DNA of 64,000 nucleotides from Bacillus safensis FO-36b (GCF_000691165.1 NZ_ASJD01000003.1:62001-126000); one strand, 5' to 3'; positions 42,566 through 51,489 are shown, numbered from the stretch's first letter. The notes: generated by a model from the sequence alone, not told the origin. Numbers and translations: made by a program.

Positions 42566-42760
42566 TTGACTGAAGAACAAATCCTCACAATCCTCGAATC
42601 TTTACGGAATGGGACGGAAAAACAGGTGGCCATCCAAAAAGATGACTTTTTAACGTTTCGTTCTGTTTTGGTGAATCAAGATGATTTTAAACATTTTCGC
42701 GGGATCGCCAAACATGGTGGAGATGTTATTTTTGAATATCTTACAGAAGCAAGAAGCTAA
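42566..42760 (+). CDS. Small protein, 64 aa, unknown
   Basis: TTG start at 42566, 8 nt after AAAGGAG. Product: helical first third (T-E-E-Q-I-L-T-I-L-E-S-L-R), then a basic stretch (K-D-D-F-L-T-F-R-S-V-L) and F-R-G-I-A-K-H-G-G-D-V-I-F-E-Y near the end. This composition is like small cytosolic Bacillus proteins of unknown role. A terminator directly follows. Confidence 0.7.
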   Translation: MTEEQILTILESLRNGTEKQVAIQKDDFLTFRSVLVNQDDFKHFRGIAKHGGDVIFEYLTEARS

Positions 42761-42794
42761 AGCTTTTTCTCATTGATGAGAGAAAGCTTTTTTA
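42757..42794 (+). terminator. Terminator of the 64-aa gene
   Basis: AAGCTTTTTCTC / GAGAGAAAGCTT stem plus a T-run. Confidence 0.8.
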
Positions 42795-42808
42795 TTTTCG
42801 TTCTGTTG

Positions 42809-42922
42809 TCACACTTCAAACGACTCTGATACATATGAAAAGAAAATGTAATAACCCATAATCAGGAGCATAAGGATGATGATAGGTGAAAAAGGGACCT
42901 TTTTAAGCGCTAACAATTCCAT
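42809..42922 (-). CDS. Possible single-pass membrane peptide, 37 aa
   Basis: ATG at 42922; M-E-L-L-A-L-K-K-V-P-F-S-P followed by a strong hydrophobic helix (I-I-I-L-M-L-L-I-M-G-Y-Y-I-F-F) and a short polar end. The composition is exactly that of a small membrane protein. There is no good ribosome site upstream (only TTGAG), so expression is doubtful. It occupies the otherwise empty 300 bp between the 64-aa gene and ykvT. Confidence 0.3.
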   Translation of the reverse strand: MELLALKKVPFSPIIILMLLIMGYYIFFSYVSESFEV

Positions 42923-43066
42923 TTTATGTGCGCTCAACTAGGACATGCCATTTAATGACGGAATTTGGACAGGCATGTAAATCTTTGTGCGTGAAAATAG
43001 AATGAGCTCTTGTTAGAGTGGACAAGTATCTTACAGCCTACTTTGATTAAAGGAGGAAAAAGGCGA

Positions 43067-43717
43067 ATGATTAAAATTCATACAGCTCTTTTTGTCATCC
43101 TTATGCTCGTTGCAGCAATGAAGATGGACAATATACAAGAGCAGCAAGGCACATTAAGTCACGAACTTTCACAAGCACCTGTTAAACATCAGCTTTCATA
43201 TATAGATCAAGACCACGATCAAGTCATCCCAGCATTTTCTGAACAAAAGCGTCAGCCAAAAGTGAAGTTGCTAAGTACGTCAACAGAAGAAAAGTCTTCA
43301 AAACCGAAGCAAAAGAAAAAAGTAAAATCTGAAACGACGAATAAGGCAAGCGGCAAACAGTATTCTAATGAAGAAATGGACTTGCTTTCTCGGTTGGTAC
43401 ACGCTGAAGCGAAAGGTGAATCTTACGAAGGGAAAAAAGCGGTGGCAAGTGTTGTCTTAAACAGGGTGGAGCATCGTTCTTTTCCTGACAGCGTGAAAGG
43501 TGTGATTTATCAGCGAAATGCCTTCCAGCCAGTATCAAATGGAAGCATTCATGATAAGGCAGATCAAGATTCCATTAAAGCGGTGAAGCAGGTAGTAAAA
43601 GAGCATGACAGAACAACAAAGGCTATCTATTTTTATAATCCAAAAACGGCAACAGATCATTGGATTCGTTCCCGCAAAATTGTAGAACGTATCGGACGTC
43701 ACGTGTTTGCCGTATAG
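43067..43717 (+). CDS. ykvT: Cell-wall hydrolase, SleB/CwlJ-like
   Basis: 216 aa from the ATG at 43067 after AAAGGAGG; the ORF start at 43010 is not credible. An N-terminal hydrophobic segment (about 3-18) acts as signal or anchor. A charged linker follows, then the Hydrolase_2 domain (about 105-214) with L-L-S-R-L-V-H-A-E-A-K-G-E (catalytic Glu region), A-V-A-S-V-V-L-N-R-V and the terminal D-H-W-I-R-S. Relatives hydrolyse spore cortex. It lacks the SleB peptidoglycan-binding domain. Confidence 0.92.
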   Translation: MIKIHTALFVILMLVAAMKMDNIQEQQGTLSHELSQAPVKHQLSYIDQDHDQVIPAFSEQKRQPKVKLLSTSTEEKSSKPKQKKKVKSETTNKASGKQYSNEEMDLLSRLVHAEAKGESYEGKKAVASVVLNRVEHRSFPDSVKGVIYQRNAFQPVSNGSIHDKADQDSIKAVKQVVKEHDRTTKAIYFYNPKTATDHWIRSRKIVERIGRHVFAV

Positions 43718-43719
43718 AG

Positions 43720-43753
43720 AAAAAGAGCGATCAATGAGATTGCTCTTTTTTTG
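43720..43753 (+). terminator. ykvT terminator
   Basis: AAAAGAGCGA / TTGCTCTTTTTTT stem-loop. Confidence 0.8.
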
Positions 43754-43830
43754 TCTTCAATTATTAAAATATTTTTTGGACTTGTCTCATAGAATGTGAA
43801 AAGAATTTGCTTTAGACAAGGGGAGGCTAC

Positions 43831-45147
43831 ATGAATCGATTTGTAAAAGGGGTCATTCTGCTATCTGTCGCAGCTTTTATTGCGGAGTGTATAGAGTTTT
43901 TAGTCAATATGATTTTAGCGAGAGAGCTTGGAGAACATGGAATGGGTTTATATATGAGTATCCTTCCAATCATCATGCTTGTCCTTGTGATCGCCAGTTT
44001 AGAGCTGCCAGTCTCCATTTCTAAATTCATTGCAGAATCACATGAGCGTCTCCACAAAAGCATGCTCCGTCATGCCTTTAAAATGACACTTGTGGTGACA
44101 AGTACAACAACAGCTATAGCAGCTATTGTACTGCCTTTCATTCCAGTGTTTCAGTCGTATCATCCGCTTATGAAGGGCCTAGTGCTGTCACTTATCCCAA
44201 TTATTGCGTTTACCTCCATTGCCCGCGGCTATTTTATGGGAAAGCAGCAAATGGGCAGAATTGCTTTAGCCAATATGCTGAAGAAAACGATCCAGCTTAT
44301 CTGCTTGTTTTTGTTTTTTCATTGGTATTCGTTTGATATTGAAACAGCAGTACTCATCGCCATTGGTGTCATTGTTGCGAGTGATCTTGTTGTCTTTATT
44401 TATTTATACTCCCAATACGTCATGGCAAAAAATGCTGTGAATGTCAGGTCTGTTGAATTAAGAGGAAGTGATGTGCGAAAGCGCCTATTAGCCGTTTCCA
44501 TTCCGACAACGGGCATGCGCATCTTTCATGCGATCGCCAATGCGGTTGAACCATTTTTAATCAAAGGAGCGCTCGTAGCAGCAGGCATTTCTGGAACACT
44601 TGCTGTTGATCATTACGGCATGCTGGCTGGTGTCGCAATGTCGATCGGTTTTTTCCCAGCGTTTATCGCTCATTCCATCATGATTGTGATGATTCCGAGT
44701 GTCTCTGAAGCCTATGCTTTAGGTCAGTATGATCTTGTGAAAAAACGTGTCAGACAGGCGATTCTTATAACGTTTGGATATGGGGTGCCGGCAGTGATGG
44801 TCATGTATTATTTTGCTTACCCGCTCACACAGCTCTTTTTTGATTCACCGCAAGCTGCTGTCTATTTACAGCTGCTATGGCCATACTTTTTATGCCACCT
44901 GTTTGTGATGCCGTTTCAAGCGTGTTTAATCGGAATGGGGCTCATCAAAGATGTGTTCCTACATAATATATGGGTGCATGTCGTCTCTTTTTCTATGGTG
45001 TATTTCCTCGGTTCAATTGAAAGCTTGAATATGATGGGGGTCATTTTAGGGATGAACACAGGCATGCTGCTGTTGACTGCACTGCATTATGCGACGATTT
45101 GTAAGGAGCTCGGCGTTTCAATGTTTCTTACATTGAAAAAAGCTTGA
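43831..45147 (+). CDS. ykvU: SpoVB-like polysaccharide/lipid flippase family protein
   Basis: 438 aa with about 12-14 membrane helices. MATE/MurJ-like superfamily pattern: M-I-L-A-R-E-L-G-E-H-G-M-G-L-Y near residue 29 and S-I-P-T-T-G-M-R near 223. Close in type to SpoVB. In B. subtilis YkvU is a spore-membrane protein made in the mother cell and acts with the thioredoxin-like StoA, whose gene follows directly. Confidence 0.9.
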   Translation: MNRFVKGVILLSVAAFIAECIEFLVNMILARELGEHGMGLYMSILPIIMLVLVIASLELPVSISKFIAESHERLHKSMLRHAFKMTLVVTSTTTAIAAIVLPFIPVFQSYHPLMKGLVLSLIPIIAFTSIARGYFMGKQQMGRIALANMLKKTIQLICLFLFFHWYSFDIETAVLIAIGVIVASDLVVFIYLYSQYVMAKNAVNVRSVELRGSDVRKRLLAVSIPTTGMRIFHAIANAVEPFLIKGALVAAGISGTLAVDHYGMLAGVAMSIGFFPAFIAHSIMIVMIPSVSEAYALGQYDLVKKRVRQAILITFGYGVPAVMVMYYFAYPLTQLFFDSPQAAVYLQLLWPYFLCHLFVMPFQACLIGMGLIKDVFLHNIWVHVVSFSMVYFLGSIESLNMMGVILGMNTGMLLLTALHYATICKELGVSMFLTLKKA

Positions 45148-45198
45148 ATGTCATCGCCATCGAGAGGGCAAGCTAGAAGAAAACTGGGAAGGAAGATC

Positions 45199-45690
45199 AT
45201 GATGAATCGTAAACATCTACCCGCCAGTCTTCTGATGATGACCCTGCTTCTATTTCTAACGAGCACAGCAGCAGAAGCAAAAGAGCCTGTGATGGCGCCA
45301 AGGATAGAGGCGCCGACATTAAATGGTGACATGCAGATGGTTCCCGAAAAAGGGAAAAAGACCATTTTGCATTTTTGGACAACATGGTGCCCGTCCTGCA
45401 AAATGGAGCTGCCCGAATTTGAACAGATTGTGAAAGAAAATCAGAGTGATGTTGACATATTGACCGTGAATTTACTAGGTGCTGAACAAAGTAAACATGC
45501 TGTTGCCCAATTTGTGAAAGACAGAAGGTTTACATTCCCGATCATACTAGATGAACATGGAGAAATGATGAAGAAATATCAAATCATCACCATTCCAACG
45601 ACCTTTTTGATTAACGAAAAAGGAGAAGTGGTAAAAAATCATGTAGGTCCACTGACGAAAAAACAAATCAAAGAGTGGACAAATTCGTAG
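45199..45690 (+). CDS. stoA: Thiol-disulfide oxidoreductase StoA
   Basis: 163 aa from the ATG pair at 45199/45202 behind GGGAAGGA; the open frame back to 45148 has no site. An N-terminal hydrophobic segment (about 8-25) exports and anchors it. TlpA-like thioredoxin domain with active site W-C-P-S-C-K (Cys64, Cys67) and the cis-Pro turn T-I-P-T-T. StoA keeps envelope proteins reduced during cortex synthesis, receiving electrons through CcdA. Downstream of ykvU, likely one operon. Confidence 0.93.
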   Translation: MMNRKHLPASLLMMTLLLFLTSTAAEAKEPVMAPRIEAPTLNGDMQMVPEKGKKTILHFWTTWCPSCKMELPEFEQIVKENQSDVDILTVNLLGAEQSKHAVAQFVKDRRFTFPIILDEHGEMMKKYQIITIPTTFLINEKGEVVKNHVGPLTKKQIKEWTNS

Positions 45691-45705
45691 AACAAATCCT
45701 TTCTG

Positions 45706-45736
45706 TGAAAGAACCAATTCTGTTGGTTCTTTTTTG
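45706..45736 (+). terminator. ykvU-stoA terminator
   Basis: AAAGAACCAA / TTGGTTCTTTTTT hairpin. Confidence 0.85.
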
Positions 45737-45801
45737 TGTTCGTTTGCTTTTCATCTGAATACACTGTGCTCAGAAGAAGACGGAACGGTCTATATCAGTA
45801 A

Positions 45802-45816
45802 TGATAATTATTATCA
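45802..45816. promoter_or_regulatory. Fur-type box upstream of zosA
   Basis: TGATAATTATTATCA equals the 7-1-7 Fur consensus (TGATAATNATTATCA) at every position. Its centre lies about 65 bp upstream of the predicted transcription start. Confidence 0.75.
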
Positions 45817-45824
45817 AAAAGAAA

Positions 45825-45839
45825 TTATAATAATTATTA
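45825..45839. promoter_or_regulatory. PerR-type box upstream of zosA
   Basis: TTATAATAATTATTA differs from the PerR consensus TTATAATNATTATAA at one position. It abuts the -35 region. zosA is a peroxide-induced PerR target in B. subtilis. Confidence 0.75.
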
Positions 45840-45840
45840 A

Positions 45841-45868
45841 TTGAAAATTAATCAGAACCTGTTATAAT
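45841..45868 (+). promoter_or_regulatory. Putative SigA promoter of zosA
   Basis: TTGAAA (45841-45846), 16-nt spacer, TATAAT (45863-45868). A further inverted repeat ATTGATAAT-N9-ATTATCAAT (45933-45959) lies in the transcribed leader. Confidence 0.65.
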
Positions 45869-45978
45869 GAGTGACAGACCAATAAAAAGCTTGAAATAGC
45901 AGAAAATATAGATGAAAAAGAAACGGGCAACGATTGATAATATGAAAACGATTATCAATTAGAGAGGAGAAAACAATC

Positions 45979-47898
45979 ATGAATGAGAATACAGCACTTT
46001 ACCAAACGACAAATCAAAAGGAATCGAAATGGTCCTTACATAAATGGGCACAGCACGGAGAATTAATTGCAGCAGGTATATCGGGGATTCTTATTCTAAC
46101 TGGATGGATTCTAAAGGATCAGAGTATGTGGAGCATTCCTCTTTTCATCCTAGCATTTGTTATTGGAGGTTTTGCAAAGGCGAAGGAAGGAATTGAAGAA
46201 ACGATTTCGTCGAAGACCTTGAATGTGGAACTTTTAATGATTTTCGCAGCGATAGGATCAGCTCTAATCGGCTATTGGGCAGAAGGCGCTATCTTAATTT
46301 TTATTTTCTCACTGAGTGGTGCGCTTGAAACGTATACGTCAAATAAAAGCAAGAAAGATTTAACAGCATTAATGAGCATTGCACCAGATGAAGCAACTTT
46401 AATTGAAAAAGATGGTACGACCATTCAAATCGCCGCTTCATCATTAACACCAGGTGACCAGATTATGGTCAAAGCTGGGGAACGCATTGCAGCAGATGGT
46501 GTCATTTTAAGCGGGAGAACAAGTGTGGATGAATCTGCCCTTACAGGCGAATCTATTCCACAGGAAAAAGGGCAGGGGGAAGACGTATTTGCAGGAACAG
46601 TGAATTTAAATGGTTCCTTAACAGTGGAAGTCACGAAACATAATGAAGAAACGCTATTCCATAAAATTATTAAACTTGTTGAATCCGCTCAAGAAAGTGT
46701 TTCGCCAAGCCAGGCATTTATCGAAAAATTTGAGGGTGCCTATGTAAAAGGTGTGCTGATTACCGTTGCGGTATTAATGGTTCTGCCTCATTTTGTCCTC
46801 GGCTGGAGTATGAGTGAAACTTTCTACCGGGCAATGGTGTTTATGGTCGTTGCTTCACCTTGTGCTCTAGTTGCATCCATCATGCCAGCAGCACTGTCAC
46901 TGATCTCAAATGGCGCGAGAAATGGAATGCTTGTTAAAGGAAGTGTCTTTTTAGAAAAACTAGGCACAAGCAGCATGATTGCTTTTGATAAAACGGGGAC
47001 AATTACAAGCGGGAAGCCAGCCGTAGAACAAGTCGTCATGGCTAAAGGGCAGGATGAATCTGCTTTTTATCAGGCACTCTATCAAATTGAGAGTCAATCA
47101 AACCACCCATTAGCGAAAGCAATTTCTGATATGGCAAAAGAACACCAAACAGAAAGATCAGTCCATGTCACCATTGAAGAAGCCTCTGGATTTGGTGTAA
47201 AAGCACAATTAAATGGAGAAACGTGGCGGATTGGGAAGAAAGACTTTGCGGGTAAGGCGTCAATCGACCGCGAGATTGAAGAGACAGGTGATGACCTTTC
47301 AGCTCAAGGATACACAGTGGTCTACGTTCAAAAGGGTGAAGAAGTTGTTGGCTGTCTTGGCCTTAAGGATCAAATCAGACCTGAAGCCAAAAAAATGATT
47401 CAAGAACTAAATGATTTAGGCATCCAAACCGTCATGCTGACAGGAGATCAGCAAAAAACGGCTGAAGCGATTGCGCAGGAAGCCGGTATCCAAACCGTAG
47501 TGGCTGAATGTCTTCCAGATGAAAAGGTACATGAGGTCAATCAATTAAAAAAACAAGGTAATTCAATCATCATGGTAGGAGACGGAATCAATGATGCACC
47601 AGCGCTCGCCACAGCAGATGTTGGGGTTGCGATGGGCGGAGGCACAGATGTTGCCTTAGAAACAGCGGATCTCATTTTAATGAAGAACAATTTAAGTAAC
47701 CTAACAAAGATGATCCGTCTTTCAAGAAAAATGAATCGAATCATTAAGCAAAACATTATTTTCTCATTAACGGTGATCTGTCTGTTAATTTGTGCGAATT
47801 TCTTACAAGTGCTTGATTTGCCTTTTGGTGTCATCGGGCATGAAGGAAGTACGATTTTGGTCATTTTAAATGGTCTGCGTCTGCTTCGTGCATCTTAA
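45979..47898 (+). CDS. zosA: P1B-type metal ATPase ZosA
   Basis: 639 aa. Eight hydrophobic segments, no N-terminal metal-binding domain. The membrane metal site is S-P-C (V-V-A-S-P-C-A-L-V) rather than C-P-C, as in the P1B-4 group. Phosphorylation motif D-K-T-G-T-I-T, nucleotide-domain S-N-H-P-L-A and hinge G-D-G-I-N-D-A-P are intact, as is H-E-G-S-T near the end. In B. subtilis ZosA is described as a zinc importer induced by peroxide; other P1B-4 members export Fe2+, Co2+ or Zn2+. The Fur-family boxes upstream fit an oxidative/metal role. Confidence 0.93.
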   Translation: MNENTALYQTTNQKESKWSLHKWAQHGELIAAGISGILILTGWILKDQSMWSIPLFILAFVIGGFAKAKEGIEETISSKTLNVELLMIFAAIGSALIGYWAEGAILIFIFSLSGALETYTSNKSKKDLTALMSIAPDEATLIEKDGTTIQIAASSLTPGDQIMVKAGERIAADGVILSGRTSVDESALTGESIPQEKGQGEDVFAGTVNLNGSLTVEVTKHNEETLFHKIIKLVESAQESVSPSQAFIEKFEGAYVKGVLITVAVLMVLPHFVLGWSMSETFYRAMVFMVVASPCALVASIMPAALSLISNGARNGMLVKGSVFLEKLGTSSMIAFDKTGTITSGKPAVEQVVMAKGQDESAFYQALYQIESQSNHPLAKAISDMAKEHQTERSVHVTIEEASGFGVKAQLNGETWRIGKKDFAGKASIDREIEETGDDLSAQGYTVVYVQKGEEVVGCLGLKDQIRPEAKKMIQELNDLGIQTVMLTGDQQKTAEAIAQEAGIQTVVAECLPDEKVHEVNQLKKQGNSIIMVGDGINDAPALATADVGVAMGGGTDVALETADLILMKNNLSNLTKMIRLSRKMNRIIKQNIIFSLTVICLLICANFLQVLDLPFGVIGHEGSTILVILNGLRLLRAS

Positions 47899-47910
47899 AT
47901 CAATCATCAG

Positions 47911-47942
47911 GGCGCACTGGATTCATGCCAGTGCGCTTTTGT
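47911..47942 (+). terminator. zosA terminator
   Basis: GCGCACTGG / CCAGTGCGC stem followed by TTTTG. Confidence 0.8.
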
Positions 47943-48002
47943 GCGAAATACAGCAAAAACTGATACAATAGACCAGTAGTAAAACGTGTGAGGAGGATCA
48001 TG

Positions 48003-49097
48003 ATGAACCGAATGAAGAGCTTGTCTTCTTGGCTTAAGAAAGAAGACATTCAAGGTGCATTTATACATACAAAGGAAAATGTGTTTTATCTATCTGGATA
48101 CTTCACAGAGCCGCATGAAAGAGTGATGGGGCTGTTTGTGTTCCAAGAGGCAGAACCATTTTTTATTTTGCCTAAAATGGAAGTCGAGCAGGCAAAAAAT
48201 GCAGGATGGTCCGGCGATATCATTGGATATGAAGATCATGAGAATCCATTTGATTTCATTCAATCAGCGATAGAAAAACGAGGTATTCAAGCGGCGCGTC
48301 TTGCGATTGAAAAAGAATCGATTCCGCTTCAAAGAGCAGAACAGCTCCAAGCTGTCACCGGGGCAGAAACGTTCGTCCGGGCTGAAGATGCGCTCGATCA
48401 GCTCAGACTGATTAAAGATGAATCTGAAATTGCTACACTGAAAAAAGCGGCTCAATTGGCAGATGAAGGTGTAAAAATTGGGGTTAACGCCTTAAAAGAA
48501 GGAATCACAGAAACAGAAGTGCTCGCTGTCATAGAATATGAACTAAAGAAAAAAGGCATTCAAGGCATGTCCTTTTCAACCATGGTTCTCTTTGGTGAAA
48601 AATCAGGCGAGCCTCATGGAAATCCGGGACAGGCAGCCTTAAAAAAAGGCGATTTTGTGTTATTTGACCTTGGCGTCATTGTCGATGGATATTGCTCAGA
48701 TATCACAAGAACATTTATCTATCAGGAAGCTTCTGAAAAGCAAAAGGACATCTATCAAACCGTCTTAAATGCAGAAATGGCAGCACTTGAAATGAGTAAG
48801 CCAGGCGTGAGAATCGGCGATCTTGACTTAAAAGCCCGCGGGCTGATTTCAGAAGCGGGGTATGGTGAATATTTCCCGCATCGCCTCGGACATGGGTTAG
48901 GGATTTCTGTTCATGAGTTTCCTTCTATGAGTCAGGCAAATGACGACCTTCTGCAAGAAGGTATGGTGTATACGATTGAACCAGGAATTTATGTCCCGGG
49001 AGTCGGCGGCGTAAGAATTGAAGATGATGTTCTCATTACGGCAGATGGTCCAGTCACCTTAACCAATTATCCGAAAGAGCTGACGATCATCAAGTAA
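48003..49097 (+). CDS. ykvY: Xaa-Pro dipeptidase-like M24 peptidase
   Basis: 364 aa from the ATG at 48003, 6 nt after AGGAGG (an ATG at 48000 is too close). Creatinase-like N-domain (about 1-130), then pita-bread fold with all metal ligands: D-L-G-V-I-V-D-G-Y-C-S-D (two Asp), H-G-L-G-I-S-V-H-E-F (His), E-P-G-I-Y-V-P-G and R-I-E-D-D-V (two Glu). It cleaves X-Pro dipeptides in the cytosol. Monocistronic, ending in a long terminator. Confidence 0.93.
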   Translation: MNRMKSLSSWLKKEDIQGAFIHTKENVFYLSGYFTEPHERVMGLFVFQEAEPFFILPKMEVEQAKNAGWSGDIIGYEDHENPFDFIQSAIEKRGIQAARLAIEKESIPLQRAEQLQAVTGAETFVRAEDALDQLRLIKDESEIATLKKAAQLADEGVKIGVNALKEGITETEVLAVIEYELKKKGIQGMSFSTMVLFGEKSGEPHGNPGQAALKKGDFVLFDLGVIVDGYCSDITRTFIYQEASEKQKDIYQTVLNAEMAALEMSKPGVRIGDLDLKARGLISEAGYGEYFPHRLGHGLGISVHEFPSMSQANDDLLQEGMVYTIEPGIYVPGVGGVRIEDDVLITADGPVTLTNYPKELTIIK

Positions 49098-49099
49098 TA

Positions 49100-49150
49100 A
49101 AAAAATCACGATGAACGTCCAGGTCTTGGAAGTGTCATCGTGATTTTTTA
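49100..49150. terminator. Bidirectional terminator of ykvY / 47-aa gene
   Basis: AAAAAATCACGATGA pairs with TCATCGTGATTTTTT; convergent genes. Confidence 0.85.
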
Positions 49151-49294
49151 TCACTCTTCTCGATCCTTATCAACAAAAAAATCATCAATTGATTGAAACG
49201 GTTTGATTTTATGTTCTTTTCCTAAAGGATGTAATGCAAAACGAGCAGAAAACAAAACAGTCATACATAATATAATCCATATGATGAAACCCAT
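49151..49294 (-). CDS. Small single-pass membrane protein, 47 aa
   Basis: ATG at 49294 on the minus strand with AAAGGGG 8 nt upstream. The first 20 residues form one hydrophobic helix (G-F-I-I-W-I-I-L-C-M-T-V-L-F-S-A). A polar tail follows (H-P-L-G-K-E-H-K-I-K-P-F) with an acidic end. It is divergent from ykvZ. No family is known to me, but the ribosome site, helix and shared terminator support a real gene. Confidence 0.65.
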   Translation of the reverse strand: MGFIIWIILCMTVLFSARFALHPLGKEHKIKPFQSIDDFFVDKDREE

Positions 49295-49387
49295 CTTGAA
49301 TTCCCCTTTCCATCCAGTGATTTGTTCAGCTCACATACATCTTAAAGTATGAAACGCTTACCATATCAAGAGAAAGTAGGAGAAAAA

Positions 49388-50377
49388 ATGGCAAACATAA
49401 GGGAGATTGCGAAAAGAGCGGGCGTATCTGTGACAACCGTATCACGTGTGTTGAATGAGCATCCTTATGTTAAAGAAGAAAAAAGGGAACGTGTTCTACA
49501 AGCGATGAAAGAGCTCAAGTATACGAGAAACATCCAGGCGGTTCATTTAGCGAAGGGCTATTCGAATATGCTTGGCATTGTCCTTCCAAACATTGAACAC
49601 TCTTATTTCAGCACACTCGTCACAGGTATTGCAGAAAAAGCACAGGCGCGCGGTATGCATTTTGCTTTATTTCAAACAGGATATGACCCATTAAAAGAAA
49701 AAGAAGCGTTAATGAGTTTAAAAGAGCGCCGTGTGGATGGTTTAATATTTTGTTCAAATGCGTTAAGTGATGGTCACATTTTAAAGTGGCAGGAATCAGG
49801 GCCGATTATATTTTGCCATCCTGCGCCGCACGATCAATGCTCAACCGTGTCGATTGCGCATGATCAAGCATTTAAGGAAGGCCTGTATCATTTGGCTGCA
49901 TGCGGGCATCAACGAATTGCGATCGTTCTCGCCAGAACAGAAGGAGCGAATAGCGAGTCGCGCCTTCAGGCTTATCAAGACATGATGCAATCGCTCGGGC
50001 AGACCATTGATGAGGAATGGATCATCGAAGGGAAGTTATCCCTGCTTGATGGGAAGCAATTATTTGCAGAATGGCAGGAAATGAAAAATCGTCCTACAGC
50101 TTTATTCATCACAAATGACGAAGTCTCTGCAGGCTTTTTATTAGAGGCGCAGCGTCATGACATAAAAGTAGGAGAATCACCAGCCATACTCAGCTTTCAA
50201 AATAACCAATTGAGTGATGCTTTGGGGATTTCCAGCATTCATATTCCTCTCAAACAAATGGGACAGGAAGCTTTTGACTTGTTCGACCGGGCATTAAAGG
50301 GAGAGAAATCAGAAAAAAGAATGCTGCCATTTCACCTGATTGAGCGGACAACAACCGTTTTGAAAAACAATCGTTGA
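49388..50377 (+). CDS. ykvZ: LacI-family transcriptional regulator
   Basis: 329 aa from the ATG at 49388 after TAGGAG; the ORF start at 49349 has no site. LacI helix-turn-helix at residues 3-24 (I-R-E-I-A-K-R-A-G-V-S-V-T-T-V-S-R-V-L) with hinge helix near 50, then a periplasmic-binding-protein-like sensor domain. The effector is unknown. It precedes glcT in the same direction, as in B. subtilis, but its targets are not established. Confidence 0.9.
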   Translation: MANIREIAKRAGVSVTTVSRVLNEHPYVKEEKRERVLQAMKELKYTRNIQAVHLAKGYSNMLGIVLPNIEHSYFSTLVTGIAEKAQARGMHFALFQTGYDPLKEKEALMSLKERRVDGLIFCSNALSDGHILKWQESGPIIFCHPAPHDQCSTVSIAHDQAFKEGLYHLAACGHQRIAIVLARTEGANSESRLQAYQDMMQSLGQTIDEEWIIEGKLSLLDGKQLFAEWQEMKNRPTALFITNDEVSAGFLLEAQRHDIKVGESPAILSFQNNQLSDALGISSIHIPLKQMGQEAFDLFDRALKGEKSEKRMLPFHLIERTTTVLKNNR

Positions 50378-50432
50378 CGCACGTTTCATCTGTTTTGTAC
50401 GATAAGAGGGATTGAATAAGAAGGAGGTGGGG

Positions 50433-51287
50433 ATGTTCATGGAATCCTTCACCGTTGATAAAGCGTTAAATAATAATGTCATCATCGCAAGACACCCTTC
50501 TTTGGGCGAAGTGGTTCTGATTGGGAAAGGGATCGGCTTCGGTAAAAAATCGGGGGATCTTCTCGATCAAGACGTGTTTGAAAAAATGTTTGTGTTAAAA
50601 AACACGAAGGAACAAACAGAATATAAACAGCTGCTTCATCATATTGATGAGAACATGATTGAGCTTGCCAATGACGTCATTTATCATATACGAGAAAAAA
50701 TGGGACAACGATTGAATGAGCATATACATGTTGCACTGACCGACCATATTGCGTTTAGTTTTAAGCGGGTGCAGCAAGGCTATGATATCACGAACCCTTT
50801 TATGCTTGAGACGCAATCGCTTTACCCGAAAGAATACGAGGTTGCAAAGGAAGTCGTTGAACTGATTAACGAGCGGCCAGATGTCGAAACGAAGCTGCCA
50901 GAAGGAGAAATTGGCTTTATAGCGCTCCATATCCATTCAGCTTTGACGAATCGGCCTTTATCTGAGGTGAACCGTCATTCGCAGCTCATTACACAAATGG
51001 TCCAAGTCATTGAAGATTCATTTCATATGAAAGTAGACAGAGAAAGTATTCATTATTTACGCTTATTACGCCATATTACGTTTTCAATTGAGCGTATTAA
51101 ACGGGGAGAATCATTAGAGGAGCCAGAAAAATTGCTTCATCTATTGAAAAATGAATATCCTTTATGCTACAATACTGCTTGGAAAATGATCAAAATTTTG
51201 CAGCATGCATTGAAAAAGCCTGTACAGGATGCTGAGGCCGTCTACCTGACACTTCATCTGTACAGATTGACAAATAAAATTTCATAG
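50433..51287 (+). CDS. glcT: BglG-family antiterminator GlcT
   Basis: 284 aa from the ATG at 50433, 5 nt after AAGGAGG; an ATG at 50439 is also possible. N-terminal RNA-binding domain (about 1-60: V-D-K-A-L-N-N-N-V-I, G-K-G-I-G-F-G). PRD1 has His in H-I-H-V-A-L-T-D-H, and PRD2 has L-R-H-I-T-F and L-T-L-H-L-Y. Without glucose, PtsG phosphorylates PRD1 and inactivates it; with glucose it binds the RAT RNA upstream of ptsG and prevents termination. Confidence 0.95.
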   Translation: MFMESFTVDKALNNNVIIARHPSLGEVVLIGKGIGFGKKSGDLLDQDVFEKMFVLKNTKEQTEYKQLLHHIDENMIELANDVIYHIREKMGQRLNEHIHVALTDHIAFSFKRVQQGYDITNPFMLETQSLYPKEYEVAKEVVELINERPDVETKLPEGEIGFIALHIHSALTNRPLSEVNRHSQLITQMVQVIEDSFHMKVDRESIHYLRLLRHITFSIERIKRGESLEEPEKLLHLLKNEYPLCYNTAWKMIKILQHALKKPVQDAEAVYLTLHLYRLTNKIS

Positions 51288-51298
51288 TTTCCTTGAAA

Positions 51299-51392
51299 CG
51301 TGTAACTGATTCGATCAGGCATGAGTGACTTAAGGTAAATACAGGATAAGATCCTGTTATTTGCGCAACCTTATATCACCATGCCTTTTTTT
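51299..51392 (+). promoter_or_regulatory. GlcT RAT antiterminator and ptsG leader terminator
   Basis: CGTGTAACTGATTCGATCAG at 51299-51318, continuing GCATGAG, resembles the ptsG RAT element. It overlaps the left arm of a large terminator whose outer stem is GGCATGAGTGA / TCACCATGCC with an inner TTAAGGT / ACCTTA, ending in T7 (51319-51391). GlcT binding to RAT should block this hairpin. Confidence 0.9.
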
Positions 51393-51489
51393 GCGTTTGA
51401 AAGTGAAATGTAAACGGTTAATTATGAAATGTACGTCAGGGAGCATCCCAAATGTATGTTGTAAGCGAAAACAAAAGGAGGTTCAACCA

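Noticed and set aside
51408-51421. cre-like TGTAAACGGTTAAT in the ptsG leader
   Set aside because: The right half does not match the cre consensus, and GlcT/RAT control already explains the leader.
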